A stretch of DNA of 64,000 nucleotides, taken from contig JAUNKY010000005.1 in the NCBI GenBank assembly GCA_030532515.1, positions 29,990 to 93,989 of the forward strand, written 5' to 3'. Within the stretch, counting starts at the first letter, position 1, and every line of letters starts with the position of its first letter. This document shows, in pieces, positions 18,635-28,043 of the stretch. Both the position numbers and the translations under genes were made by a program. The stretch is from Actinomycetaceae bacterium (GTDB taxonomy: Bacteria > Actinomycetota > Actinomycetes > Actinomycetales > Actinomycetaceae). The notes below the pieces were generated by a model that was not told the DNA's origin, did no database searches, and saw only the letters and a list, made by a program, of their open reading frames with translations.

Positions 18635-19405
18635 CTACTTTGGTTGTAAAACGGGGAGGGTGAGTACCTGCCCGGGGTAGATTAAGTTCGGGTTATCGCC
18701 AATCACTTCACGATTAGCATCCCAGATGGTGTGCCAGTAGTTGTTGATGAGATACAGGTCTTCGGTTCCCAAATGCTGCTTTGCGATCGACCACAGGCAA
18801 TCTCCGGGACTGACTTGCCAGGTAGAGGCAGGGGCAGAGGTAGTGGCAGGGGCAGAGGGCTCCGCGGTAGCGGTAGGGGAGGCTGCGGGTAAGACTTGGG
18901 TTGAGGGCGTAAACGTGTTGGTCACCGTGGGGGAAGTGTTTGCGCTGCCCCACCGTAGTTCTTCCGGATCGGCAGTAGTGGCTGAAGCTGCAGAGAAGGC
19001 AAGCGAAGATACCAAGGTTGAAGTAATTAAGGCCTTTTGCAAATAGGCTTTTGCTCCGCCAGAGAGTATACGCAGCTCAGCAAGTTTGGCTAGGTTAACG
19101 GATTTGCCCTGCTGGTGTAACGCTAACGCAGTTGCGGCCACCAGGTGTGAAACGGTAACCCATAGGGAATAGAAGGAAAGTAGGGTAAAAATTCCCAGTA
19201 GTGGCAGTAACAGGGCCGGTGAATCAGTGGAAACACTCAAAGAAACTGGCTGGTTTAGCCAAGCTTTAGAACTATCCCAAATCAGCGCTAATACCAACAC
19301 GGCAAGGCAACTAAGTAAAAGTGAACTGGTGAAAGCTTTAAAAGAGGCTAAAAGGACAGCGGTGTCCTGAGTACCCTCTTTAGGTAAGTTAAGTTTCTTT
19401 CCCAT
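18635..19405 (-). CDS. Membrane protein with C-terminal LysM domain
   Basis: A 256-residue protein starting at ATG 19405 after AGGAAA. Hydrophobic helices lie near residues 20-45, 65-95 and 118-140. A linker rich in threonine, alanine, serine and proline (about 150-195) follows. A single LysM domain ends the protein: VSPGDCLWSIAKQHLG to NPNLIYPGQVLTLP. LysM binds peptidoglycan N-acetylglucosamine, so the C-terminus should face the wall. It probably forms an operon with the Rv3235-like gene. A catalytic domain is absent. Confidence 0.8.
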   Translation of the reverse strand: MGKKLNLPKEGTQDTAVLLASFKAFTSSLLLSCLAVLVLALIWDSSKAWLNQPVSLSVSTDSPALLLPLLGIFTLLSFYSLWVTVSHLVAATALALHQQGKSVNLAKLAELRILSGGAKAYLQKALITSTLVSSLAFSAASATTADPEELRWGSANTSPTVTNTFTPSTQVLPAASPTATAEPSAPATTSAPASTWQVSPGDCLWSIAKQHLGTEDLYLINNYWHTIWDANREVIGDNPNLIYPGQVLTLPVLQPK

Positions 19406-19527
19406 GGCTACGTTTCCTATCAGTTCTTATCAGTTCTTGCTGAATGATTAAACTATAGGTTGGTTACTTCTCTTAGTCAATAGCTAATCCCCTTGGAATT
19501 TTCAAAATAATCCGGTTCAATCAAACT

Positions 19528-20052
19528 ATGGACCTCAAATACCTCATTGATCAGCTCGAAGCAGAGCTAATCGCCCAAACTCGTCAACAGCAGCTGGCAG
19601 ATGCAGCCGAACTAGCCGAAGGGGAAACTGCACGCATCACCCTAATGCAACGCCTCTGCGCCGCCCTCGGAAAAGAAATCACTATTTATCGACCCGGCGG
19701 GCAACCCCAGCAAGTCCTCCTGGAAGAAGCTGGGAACGGATGGATACTGGTGAAAAACGGGGTGGAAGCGGAACTGATTAACCTTAAGAACTGCCCTGTG
19801 ATCGGCGGTCTAAAAGATGCGCGCATTCAGGTCTTAGAAGTCCAAAAACGCTCCCAAATCAACCAAATTATGCGGCGCATCGCCCGCGGGCGCCTGCGGG
19901 TGCTGGTCACTTTAGCAAACGGAACCTTCCAAACCGGCTACCTGGTAGGCGTCTATGCGGACCACTTTGACGTGCTAAATGAACAAAACCGCCACCAGCA
20001 ACTCTCTGTTGCAAGTGACGGCTTATTCTCTTTGAAAACTCTGGGCGCTTAA
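19528..20052 (+). CDS. Conserved actinobacterial protein of unknown function
   Basis: A 174-residue soluble protein. Residues 1-50 are helical and acidic. Later segments such as EITIYRPGGQPQQVLLEEAGNGW and LRVLVTLANGTFQTGYLVGVYADHFDVL look like paired small beta-barrels (Sm/LSm- or RimM-like in feel, not proven). No catalytic motif is visible. It is convergent with the HTH gene, with a 4-bp overlap of ends. Similar proteins occur at this place in related genomes, so it is likely a real gene. Confidence 0.6.
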   Translation: MDLKYLIDQLEAELIAQTRQQQLADAAELAEGETARITLMQRLCAALGKEITIYRPGGQPQQVLLEEAGNGWILVKNGVEAELINLKNCPVIGGLKDARIQVLEVQKRSQINQIMRRIARGRLRVLVTLANGTFQTGYLVGVYADHFDVLNEQNRHQQLSVASDGLFSLKTLGA

Positions 20053-20261
20053 CGCAAATTTCCCGTATCGATCCGTTCGCGAGTCAGCTGGTACTGGCGC
20101 TGAATAAAAGCTTCTAACTCAGAAACCTCTACCCGCCAAGCTTGCTTGCCACCGATTTGAATAGCAGGAAGCTCTCCGGAAGTAACCAGAGAACGTGCGG
20201 CAGACATGCTGATATTAAGAATCTCGGAAATATCCGTCAGAGTGTAAAAACGAGGTTTCAT
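20049..20261 (-). CDS. Small helix-turn-helix protein (excisionase/MerR-like fold)
   Basis: The start is taken as ATG 20261 (MKPRFYTLTDISEIL), giving 70 residues and matching the usual start of this small family. A GTG at 20324 could add 21 residues. The sequence TLTDISEILNISMSAARSLVTSGELPAIQIGG has the form of a helix_17 winged DNA-binding domain: helix-turn-helix, then a wing ending in WRVEVSELEAFIQRQ. It may control the divergent SAF gene. Neither candidate start has a strong ribosome site. Confidence 0.75.
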   Translation of the reverse strand: MKPRFYTLTDISEILNISMSAARSLVTSGELPAIQIGGKQAWRVEVSELEAFIQRQYQLTRERIDTGNLR

Positions 20262-20355
20262 ACTGATATTATGCACTACATTTAAGTTCTTGTCAGTTAT
20301 CCACAATTTATTCAAACTGCTCACACTTAACGAACCTTAGGTGCATCATGTTAGT

Positions 20356-20991
20356 ATGAGTTTCTTCGCTAAGACAAAAATAAAAGCCAATCAAGCTAAA
20401 CGCCAGCGAGTACTAACGGACCCAAAGTTCCTCACCGGTCTGGCGCTAATTCTGCTCTCTATCGTCCTGACCTCTGTAATCGTCGCCCGTGCGAAAGGCG
20501 GAGCCACCTACTACGAAGTCACCGCAGACATTGCAGCCGGCCAAGAAATCTCAGCCAGCGAATTAAAAGCAGTTTCAGCACGCGTTGAATCTGACGCCTA
20601 CCTACCTGCCGGAGAACTGCCCGAAAACCTGGTCGCAACCCGCTCTTTAAGTAAGGGAGAACTGCTTCCAAAAACTGCCGTAATCACCGAAAATAACCTG
20701 GGGCGGAGACAACTGGTGATTAAAGTCAGTCCGGCAATCCCTTCAAGCGTCAAAGTAGGCAGCGAAGTTGAAGTCTGGGCAGTTCCCCAAAATCAACTCC
20801 ACGATAAAGGAGCAAAAGAAGCGAAAGTCTTAACCAACGAAGCTCTGATAGTCGCCCTGCCACAAGAACAAAGCCGGCTCTTAAATGACCGCACGCAAGC
20901 CGTTGAAATCTCCGTACCCGCAGCCCAGCTGGCAGTGCTGCTAGAATCCGCAAACAGCGACTACCAGCTGGTAATCGTGCCGAAAGGCTGA
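20356..20991 (+). CDS. SAF domain protein (CpaB/RcpC-like)
   Basis: The start is taken as ATG 20356 (MSFFAKTKIKANQ); a GTG at 20341 is in frame but less likely. The 211-residue product has a basic N-terminus, one membrane helix (LTGLALILLSIVLTSVIVA) and an extracytoplasmic SAF domain (about 45-110: VTADIAAGQEISASEL). SAF domains of this type occur in CpaB/RcpC, pilus assembly proteins. The next gene encodes a CpaE-like ATPase two bases downstream. No other pilus gene is nearby, so the pair may have a separate envelope role. Confidence 0.75.
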   Translation: MSFFAKTKIKANQAKRQRVLTDPKFLTGLALILLSIVLTSVIVARAKGGATYYEVTADIAAGQEISASELKAVSARVESDAYLPAGELPENLVATRSLSKGELLPKTAVITENNLGRRQLVIKVSPAIPSSVKVGSEVEVWAVPQNQLHDKGAKEAKVLTNEALIVALPQEQSRLLNDRTQAVEISVPAAQLAVLLESANSDYQLVIVPKG

Positions 20992-20993
20992 CA

Positions 20994-22202
20994 ATGCAAG
21001 TAGAAAACGTTGTTGTCTGGCTACGCCAACCCTATGAAGCTGAAGTCGTTCGGGAACTGAATAAACATGCCGCGAAGTTCCACGTCATCCGCCGCTGCGC
21101 TGACGCAGCTGACGCACGCGCTAGTTTGCAAGCAGGACTGAGCCGAATCCTGATTGCCGACGCCGATGCCACTGGATTAGACGCCACCTTCTTAGACGAT
21201 ATGAGCGCTCTGGGTGTCTTCACTTTGCTACTGGTAGCAGATGCTTTAGAAAACCCGACACTGGGAGAATCAGCCCGCTGCGAATACGGCGACCCCCAGG
21301 ACGTGATCCAAACCCTCACTCTGGGCGTGAAACAACACCTTTTCGGTCTTCCCACTGAACTACCTGAACTGGAGACCACTGCCGAAACTGATTTCGACGG
21401 AAAAACGATTGCTTTTTGGGGAACCCACGGCGCGCCCGGCCGCTCAACTTTAGCCCTTAACTTCGCCTACCAATTAAGCCAAACCGCTCAACCAGTCACC
21501 CTGCTGGACTTAGACCTGCAAGCCCCTTCTTTACTACAAATGACGGGGGAAGAACCGGGTGGGCCGGGCTTATCCGCCGCCCTGGGACTGCGCAACCGCG
21601 GTGAATTGGACCGCCAAACCCTTCAGGAAATCACCTATGAACTGGATCCTAACCTGCACCTCTTAGCGGGACTTACTCGCGCCGATAAATGGCGACAAGT
21701 AAGTGCGGAAGGACTTGGTGACCTGCTGGAACTATGCGCCCGCCAATCCCATTTAGTCTTAGACTTGGGCGCTGGTTTAGGAGAAGCTGATCCTTCACAA
21801 CTTACTTTTGTGCCGTCTAGAGAAGACATTAACCAGATGCTTTTAAGCACCGCAGACATTGTAATTGTGGTAGCGAAAGCCGATGCGATTGGACTGACCC
21901 GCCTGGGACACGTTTTAGATGACGCGAAAGAAAACGGCATCGAAGTTGATTTATTGCTTATCAACCGCGCCGAAACAAGCCAAAAAGGTCGGCGCCTAAA
22001 ACATTCACTGAACCGCGTGCTGAATACTATCGCCCCAAACTTGCCCTATATTGTCATCGAAGAATCACCGGAGATTGCTGACGCGCTGCTTGCAGCTACG
22101 CCAGTCGCGAAACTAGCTGCCCAAGCTGAAGTAGTGGCTGCCCTGGAAACGGTTTTGAAACACCTGCAGAATACGAAGTTAGCTTCCCACATGGCACAAT
22201 AA
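20994..22202 (+). CDS. CpaE-like P-loop ATPase (ParA/MinD superfamily)
   Basis: A 402-residue protein. Residues 1-120 resemble a receiver-like pseudo domain, as in CpaE. The ATPase domain begins near residue 135 with the deviant Walker A GTHGAPGRSTLALN, in which arginine replaces the usual lysine of GKST. LLDLDLQAPS and LVLDLGAGLG follow. CpaE-like ATPases position pili or secretion systems at the membrane. The 2-bp gap after the SAF gene indicates one operon and a probable joint function. Confidence 0.75.
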   Translation: MQVENVVVWLRQPYEAEVVRELNKHAAKFHVIRRCADAADARASLQAGLSRILIADADATGLDATFLDDMSALGVFTLLLVADALENPTLGESARCEYGDPQDVIQTLTLGVKQHLFGLPTELPELETTAETDFDGKTIAFWGTHGAPGRSTLALNFAYQLSQTAQPVTLLDLDLQAPSLLQMTGEEPGGPGLSAALGLRNRGELDRQTLQEITYELDPNLHLLAGLTRADKWRQVSAEGLGDLLELCARQSHLVLDLGAGLGEADPSQLTFVPSREDINQMLLSTADIVIVVAKADAIGLTRLGHVLDDAKENGIEVDLLLINRAETSQKGRRLKHSLNRVLNTIAPNLPYIVIEESPEIADALLAATPVAKLAAQAEVVAALETVLKHLQNTKLASHMAQ

Positions 22203-22206
22203 AAGT

Positions 22207-22656
22207 ATGCGAGTTTTTATTCCAGCCACATTGTTAGACTTGGCAGCTGATACCCTGCCCACCGTTGAACCCGTTGTGCCGCAGTTGGTTCACAGTGGAC
22301 CTGATGCTGCAGAAGTCGCTGACTATGAGGCTACCGAGGACGCCTCGCTAATCTCTTTAGAAATGCTACGCGACAATCCCCTAGCGCCTGCCCGTCGAGT
22401 AGTTATTGCCGTAGAAGTAAAAGATACTGCGGAAGTTGCTAAAGGCTTGCCTTGGAAAAAAGTCGCGGCCTTTTTAGTAGACGGTCCGGAAGCCACCGAA
22501 TGGGTCCAGGCTGCCTGCGCGGCCACCACCCAAGACGAAGCAGACGACGCCGTAGCGGAGCTTCTAGAGTGCGCTTTGGAATGGTACGCTCCTGAAGAAC
22601 TGAAACTTCTGCGGAAACTAACAGCGGACTTAACGGACGCGTTACCAGAAGCATAA
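22207..22656 (+). CDS. DUF6912 family protein
   Basis: A 149-residue protein beginning MRVFIPATLLDLAADT, the typical opening of this actinobacterial family. A central strand-rich part (APARRVVIAVEVKDTAE) and an acidic helical C-terminus rich in W, E and D (ALEWYAPEELKLLRKL) follow. No function is known. It starts 4 bases after the CpaE-like gene and is probably in the same transcript. Confidence 0.7.
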   Translation: MRVFIPATLLDLAADTLPTVEPVVPQLVHSGPDAAEVADYEATEDASLISLEMLRDNPLAPARRVVIAVEVKDTAEVAKGLPWKKVAAFLVDGPEATEWVQAACAATTQDEADDAVAELLECALEWYAPEELKLLRKLTADLTDALPEA

Positions 22657-22689
22657 TAGCTTTACGATTAGGGGTCACAAGGCCGTTAA

Positions 22690-25600
22690 TTAGCTGTAAA
22701 TCCGCAGTTTTGAGCCGCCGGCAGGATTAGGAACCACTTCAATCCCATCACTAATGCGTCGGCGCAACTCTTCCACATGCGAAACGATCCCCACAGTTCT
22801 TCCCGAGTGGTTAATCTGCTTAATTCCTTCTAAGACTTTATCTAAAGTTTCTGGATCTAATGAGCCAAAACCTTCGTCAATAAGCATCGACTTAAAGTCA
22901 ATGCCGCCTGCTTCGGCGGAAACAACTTCTGCTAAGCCCAACGCTAAAGCTAACGAAACATAGAAGGTTTCGCCGCCTGAGAGGGTTTTACTGGGGCGCT
23001 GCCTTTCTGTTTCATTATCAAAAACGCTAATGCCTAAACCTCCGTGCTGGGCTGAAGAATTCCCATCTTCATCTACCCGCAACAGTTTGAAACGGTCATT
23101 AGAAAAGCGGGCAATAAAAGGATTCGCAGCGGCAATTACTGCTTCGAAACGTTCAATTAATACCCATGTTGAAAGCGGGATCGCAGTGCCAGTAGCCGTT
23201 TTCGCGCCTAAGGCTAGCTCTGCTAAACGCAGCAAATAGCCACTGGTGGTTTCTTGGGTGGTAATTTGCTCTAACTGGGTTTGCAACTGGGCAAATAGCT
23301 TTTGCTGAGAAGCTAACAGGGTAGTTGAGCGGATAGCCTGGGCTTGGGCTTCTTCGAAACGCTTTTGTAAAACTCCGACAATAGCTTTCAACCCATTAAC
23401 ATTGGGCAATTCTCCAATAGCTTCAGCTTGGGGAGCCAGCTGAGTGTAAGTTTCCACTACCTGGGCTAACTGAGCGCGGTAGGTAGCTAACTCTTGCAAA
23501 GCAGTTTCTAAAGAAGGCACGGCTTCTAAAGCTTCCCGAGCTTCATCAATATTAGTGAAACTGCTGTCATCTAGCAGCTTTTCAAAAGACTCTGCCGCAT
23601 TAATAGCTAATTGGGTTAAAGAGGTCAGAGCGGAAAGTTCGGTTAGCAGTTGCTTTTGGATAGCTAATGCTTGCTCCAACTCAGAGACTTCTACCGCAAG
23701 CTGCGTGCTATCAAATACTAGGTCTTCAGATACAGACTCTGCCTGCAGGCTTTGGTGAAGCTGAGCCACCTCAGTGTCTAAAAGCGCCACCAGCTTACCA
23801 ATTTCTTCACCGCGGACTTCAGCGGTTAGCTTATTCTTTTCTATCTCAGCTAATTCATCTTTAGCTGCTTTCAGTATTTGTTCTAATGCGGTCGCCTCAG
23901 TTAACTTAGCATCAAGTTGTTGCAGGTGCCCCTGCGCACTTTCAAGTAACTCTTCTAAATGCCGAGTATGCGAACCAGCTAAAGCATTCAGCTTGGTAAT
24001 TTCTGCAGTAATTTCACCTTGCTGCGACTGTTTTAGCTCTAAAGCTACACGTTTATCAGTAACTATTTGGGCACAAGCAGCCAGCGTTGCAGCCGGATCA
24101 ACTTCACTTACTTCGCTGCTGGTTTCAGCTATTTCACGGTTGCTTTCAGTTACTGCGCTGTCGTCTACCTTTTCTTCAAGCGAGGATGCCACTGCAGACA
24201 CGCCCGCAACGGTATGAGCTGGTGCCGGATGGGTTTGGCTCCCGCAGACCAGGCAAGCCTCGCCGGGTTGAAGTAGCGCAGCTAACTGCCTAGCTGCATC
24301 AGCTTGCCAGACCTCCCATGCGCGCTCATAATCGCGTACCGCCTGCATATAGTCGCGTTTGCGTATGCCAATTTCTTCCGCGCAAGCAACTAGCTCAACC
24401 CGTTTTTGATCGCCCTGGCGGCTGTGCTCTAAACGCTCTTGTAACCGGGTTACTTCTGCCTGGGCAGCAGGTTTTTCTAAGTCAGCTTCTTTAAGCTGAC
24501 GAATCTGCTCGGCCAGGATGTCTAAGGGCTTTTCAGCTTCTGACAGCCGGGACTGATAGTGTTTCACGCTGGCTTGTAAGTTAGCTTGCGCAGTTTTTTG
24601 CTCAGCAAGCAGGCTTTCTTTTTGCTCCAACAACTGCAGCTGCCGCAACTGAGTTTCTTTTACTTTCAACAGCTCAGTTAGCGTAGCCTCTTTAGCTTGG
24701 GCAGTTGCAAACCCATCGGAAATTGAAGTATCAAAACCAAACTGTTGAGCTAACGTAGCTTCCTTCTCAGTAATCTCTACCTGTAGCTCTTCCCAACGCC
24801 CGTGAGCAGCAACAACTTCTTTAGCACCCTGCGCCAAACGTACCTGTTGGTCTAAATCCGCAAAGTGGTCGGCCTGCGCCATTAGACTTTCTTGCTGCGC
24901 TTTAATATCCGAAAATTCAGCGTGAATCTGCTGGAATTTGAGAGTTTCTTTAAGCAGGAAACTAGCTTCCAAAGCATCAGCTTTCGCCGCCCCAGCAGCC
25001 TGCTCGCAGCGGTCAGCCCACTGCATATCCGCAGTCAATTTTTCACTGGCTGCCTCTAAAAGCTGTTCAACCGGTAACTGGGCAGTATCCTCTCCGACGA
25101 TACTGCCACTTAAAAAACGCGCCTGAGAAACTAAAGCTTCATACTGAGCTTTAGCAGCCTTAGATTTTTCCTTTAAAGCTTCAGTGAAACGATCGAACTG
25201 ATGCGTCTTAAAAATCTGCTGCAGAAGCTGCTTGCGACTATCTGGGGTGGCTCGCACAAACTCTGCGAACTTTCCTTGAGGAAGCACCACTGTTTGTAAA
25301 AACTGGCTATGTTGAATCCCCAGAATCTCAGGAATCAACGCATTAACTTCTGCCGGTTTAGCTCCCAGCGGTTCACGCCCCACAATCTGGTCATCAACCA
25401 ACTGTACTTTTTCTAAAACCGCCGTACCGGCAGTAGCATTCTTATTCCCCGCCTTCACATACCGCGGAGAACGACGCACCAAATACGCCCCCGCAGGGAC
25501 TTCAAACAACAGCTCCGCATAGCTGGCGGTTTGGCTATCAGCAAAGTTAGAACGCAAACGCTGCGTAGAAGAAGTATCCTTCAGCGGGCTTTCCCCATAA

Positions 25601-25755
25601 AGAGCAAAGAGCACCGCATCAATAATCGAAGACTTTCCCGAACCGGTAGCCCCCCGCAACAAAAATAAACCGGCAGCTTCAAAATCGGCGAAACGAATGC
25701 ACTGTTCCCCAGCGAATGGACCTAAAGCAGCAAACTTTAACTCGATTAGTCGCAT
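22690..25755 (-). CDS. sbcC: Exonuclease SbcC (Rad50-like ATPase)
   Basis: A 1021-residue SMC-type ATPase. Walker A is LLRGATGSGKSSIID (about 31-45). Two long coiled-coil arms flank the zinc hook CLVCGSQ (about residue 500). The signature LSGGETFYVSLALALGLAE and the Walker B MLIDEGFGSLDPETL are near the C-terminus. With SbcD it forms the MR-type complex that opens hairpins and cuts protein-blocked DNA ends. It overlaps sbcD by 10 bp and is translated after it. Confidence 0.95.
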   Translation of the reverse strand: MRLIELKFAALGPFAGEQCIRFADFEAAGLFLLRGATGSGKSSIIDAVLFALYGESPLKDTSSTQRLRSNFADSQTASYAELLFEVPAGAYLVRRSPRYVKAGNKNATAGTAVLEKVQLVDDQIVGREPLGAKPAEVNALIPEILGIQHSQFLQTVVLPQGKFAEFVRATPDSRKQLLQQIFKTHQFDRFTEALKEKSKAAKAQYEALVSQARFLSGSIVGEDTAQLPVEQLLEAASEKLTADMQWADRCEQAAGAAKADALEASFLLKETLKFQQIHAEFSDIKAQQESLMAQADHFADLDQQVRLAQGAKEVVAAHGRWEELQVEITEKEATLAQQFGFDTSISDGFATAQAKEATLTELLKVKETQLRQLQLLEQKESLLAEQKTAQANLQASVKHYQSRLSEAEKPLDILAEQIRQLKEADLEKPAAQAEVTRLQERLEHSRQGDQKRVELVACAEEIGIRKRDYMQAVRDYERAWEVWQADAARQLAALLQPGEACLVCGSQTHPAPAHTVAGVSAVASSLEEKVDDSAVTESNREIAETSSEVSEVDPAATLAACAQIVTDKRVALELKQSQQGEITAEITKLNALAGSHTRHLEELLESAQGHLQQLDAKLTEATALEQILKAAKDELAEIEKNKLTAEVRGEEIGKLVALLDTEVAQLHQSLQAESVSEDLVFDSTQLAVEVSELEQALAIQKQLLTELSALTSLTQLAINAAESFEKLLDDSSFTNIDEAREALEAVPSLETALQELATYRAQLAQVVETYTQLAPQAEAIGELPNVNGLKAIVGVLQKRFEEAQAQAIRSTTLLASQQKLFAQLQTQLEQITTQETTSGYLLRLAELALGAKTATGTAIPLSTWVLIERFEAVIAAANPFIARFSNDRFKLLRVDEDGNSSAQHGGLGISVFDNETERQRPSKTLSGGETFYVSLALALGLAEVVSAEAGGIDFKSMLIDEGFGSLDPETLDKVLEGIKQINHSGRTVGIVSHVEELRRRISDGIEVVPNPAGGSKLRIYS

Positions 25756-26936
25756 AGTGCCTTCTCCTGCATCCGTAAGTTTTCCCAGATCTCTTCAATC
25801 ACAGCAGATTCAGCTTCCGTAAGCTCGCGACCTAACGCCACGGCAAAGAACTGTTCACAGACTTCCCCCGGACTGGTTTGCGCTGTAACTACAGTAGCTT
25901 CCGTATCAAACTTGCCCGCCCCCACGTGGCGAATCTGCATGACAGTTGGCAACAGCTGCTTTACTTTAGCAAACAGATTCTGAGGGCGGAAAACATCAGT
26001 AATTTCTACCGCATAGAAGGTTTTTTCGCTCTCATCCACAGTTACAGCCAGCTCAGCTAACTGCTCCAAAGTGCCTTTAAAAGTAGCCAGCTTATAAGGC
26101 TGCGGAACCGCAATCTCAGATACGGCAACCTGCTGGTTAGAAACCTCTAAACGGGTAATAGACTTTTTATCGCCGCCCTCGGAAAAAGAAAAGGGAAGTG
26201 GCGAACCCGCATAACGCACGCGGTAATCTTGCGGATCTCCCTGTGGCGGAACCAGCGTTTGGGGGCGGTGCAAATGCCCGCACGCCACATATTTCACCTG
26301 CCCAGCGGGGTCTTGGAAAGTATCAACCGCAATACTTTGCACGCCGCCAACTGAAATATCACGCTCTGACTCGGACGTAGCTGAACCCGCCACAAACGGA
26401 TGAGCCACCACTAAACCAATCCCCATCCGCTGCTGTAAATCCGCGAAAATCCGCTGCGCTGCCGCCGAATTAACCGCCTGATGAGAACGCGCCGTGGGCT
26501 CATCCGTCTGCGGATCGGCAAAGTGGTAGCGTGCTAAATCTGGTTCCAAATAGGGAAGTGGGTAAATGTTGACAGTATCTAAACCAGCCCCTAAAACTAC
26601 CGGCGTTCCCACCTGCGCATACTGCGCGTAAACAACCACGTTCTCAGCATATAAACTGGTGCCGTACCCCAGTCGCGCCGCCGAATCGTGATTGCCCGGA
26701 ATCAAAATAACCTTAGTTAACGCCGCTAACTGCGCCAGCGTCTGATCCATTAAAGCTAAAGCCGTCACCGGCGCGATTGAGCGGTCGAAGATATCTCCGG
26801 CAATTACCACTGCTTCGGGAGCTTCAACCCGCACCAAATCAACGAAGAAACGCAGGAAATCCGCTTGAAATTCCTCTAGCGAAACCCCGTGCAGCACTCT
26901 CCCCAGATGCCAATCAGCCGTATGTAAAATCTTCAT
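25746..26936 (-). CDS. sbcD: Exonuclease SbcD (Mre11-like nuclease)
   Basis: A 396-residue nuclease subunit. The metallophosphoesterase motifs are visible in order: TADWHLGR (residues 6-13), VIAGDIFDR, LIPGNHDSAARLG, VAHPFVAG and ACGHLHRPQ. The C-terminal part binds the SbcC arms. The pair sits on the minus strand and is convergent with the DUF6912 gene. Confidence 0.95.
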   Translation of the reverse strand: MKILHTADWHLGRVLHGVSLEEFQADFLRFFVDLVRVEAPEAVVIAGDIFDRSIAPVTALALMDQTLAQLAALTKVILIPGNHDSAARLGYGTSLYAENVVVYAQYAQVGTPVVLGAGLDTVNIYPLPYLEPDLARYHFADPQTDEPTARSHQAVNSAAAQRIFADLQQRMGIGLVVAHPFVAGSATSESERDISVGGVQSIAVDTFQDPAGQVKYVACGHLHRPQTLVPPQGDPQDYRVRYAGSPLPFSFSEGGDKKSITRLEVSNQQVAVSEIAVPQPYKLATFKGTLEQLAELAVTVDESEKTFYAVEITDVFRPQNLFAKVKQLLPTVMQIRHVGAGKFDTEATVVTAQTSPGEVCEQFFAVALGRELTEAESAVIEEIWENLRMQEKALCD

Positions 26937-26993
26937 ACTAATACTCTAAAACTCCCCGGTGACATGAAAAATTCGCTTAGCCGTCTGGCTGCG

Positions 26994-28043
26994 CTACGAC
27001 AAAACTTCCCAAGGTTTCTCTTGCGCAGTTTTCAAACTCTCCAAAAGCCGGCGCACAGAATGTAAACGCAACTGCCGGAACTCTTGCTCTGCTTCACTAC
27101 CGGCCTGCGCCCACAGATCTAAACCACACTCAGCGGCACCCGCCAAGTGAGTACAACCGCGCGGACAATCCTCAATCGCATCCGCCAACTCAGGCAAAGC
27201 CGCCACCACGGTGTCCGGCTCTACGTGTGCTAAACCAAAGCCGCGCACCCCCGGAGTATCAATAATCCAACCGCCTTGGGGAAGGGGAAGCGCCAGCATA
27301 TTAGTTGAAGTGTGGCGTCCACGCCCCGTCACCTGATTAACATCCCCGGTAAGGCGTTCCGCTTCAGGCAAGATTGCATTAATCAAAGTCGACTTACCAA
27401 CCCCAGAATGTCCAATCAGGACCGAAGTTTGCCCGTCGATAAGGGCTAACAAATCCTGGTATCCCTGTTCATGCGTATGACCCGGCACATTTGAAGAAAT
27501 CACAGTGGTTACGCCCAGAGCTTGGCAAAGCGAAATTACGTTGTCGGGATCTCCTAAATCTGCTTTAGTTAAGCACACGATCGGGCGCATTTTGGAATCA
27601 TAGGCAGCCACCAGACAGCGGTCAATGAAACCGGGACGCACCGGGGGATTAGTCATTGCAGTAACAATCACCAGGTTGTCGGCATTCGCCACCATCGTTT
27701 TCTCGCGCCCCACAGTATCAGCATCTTCACCGCTGCGGCGCAAGACAGTTTGGCGGTCTTGCACCGCGACAATCCGCGCTAAAGTATCTTTTTTCCCCGA
27801 CAGGTCGCCGTTAAGACGCACCAGGTCGCCCACCACAATCGAACCGCGACCCAGTTCCCTGGATTTAACCGCCATTAGTTTCGTTTCACCAAAGAGCACG
27901 TGATAGCGGCCGCGGTCCACCGAAAATACAAAACCAGTGGGGCAGTCAGAATAGTCGGGACGGATTTTGGTGCGAGGACGCGACCCTTTGTCAGGACGTA
28001 CCTTCACACGCGCATCATCAGTGCCAATATCACGCCGGCTCAA
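26994..28043 (-). CDS. rsgA: Ribosome small subunit GTPase RsgA
   Basis: A 349-residue circularly permuted GTPase. An N-terminal OB domain is followed by G4 (CLTKADLGD), then G1 (LIGHSGVGKSTLINA), G2/G3 (DTPGVRGFGL) and the zinc-binding tail CPRGCTHLAGAAEC. RsgA checks late maturation of the 30S subunit. It overlaps the upstream aroA end by 14 bp, an actinobacterial gene pair. Confidence 0.95.
   Translation of the reverse strand: MSRRDIGTDDARVKVRPDKGSRPRTKIRPDYSDCPTGFVFSVDRGRYHVLFGETKLMAVKSRELGRGSIVVGDLVRLNGDLSGKKDTLARIVAVQDRQTVLRRSGEDADTVGREKTMVANADNLVIVTAMTNPPVRPGFIDRCLVAAYDSKMRPIVCLTKADLGDPDNVISLCQALGVTTVISSNVPGHTHEQGYQDLLALIDGQTSVLIGHSGVGKSTLINAILPEAERLTGDVNQVTGRGRHTSTNMLALPLPQGGWIIDTPGVRGFGLAHVEPDTVVAALPELADAIEDCPRGCTHLAGAAECGLDLWAQAGSEAEQEFRQLRLHSVRRLLESLKTAQEKPWEVLS

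Noticed and set aside
22754..25126. Several plus-strand ORFs of 60-147 codons
   Set aside because: All are antisense shadows of sbcC, with serine-rich low-complexity translations and no ribosome sites.
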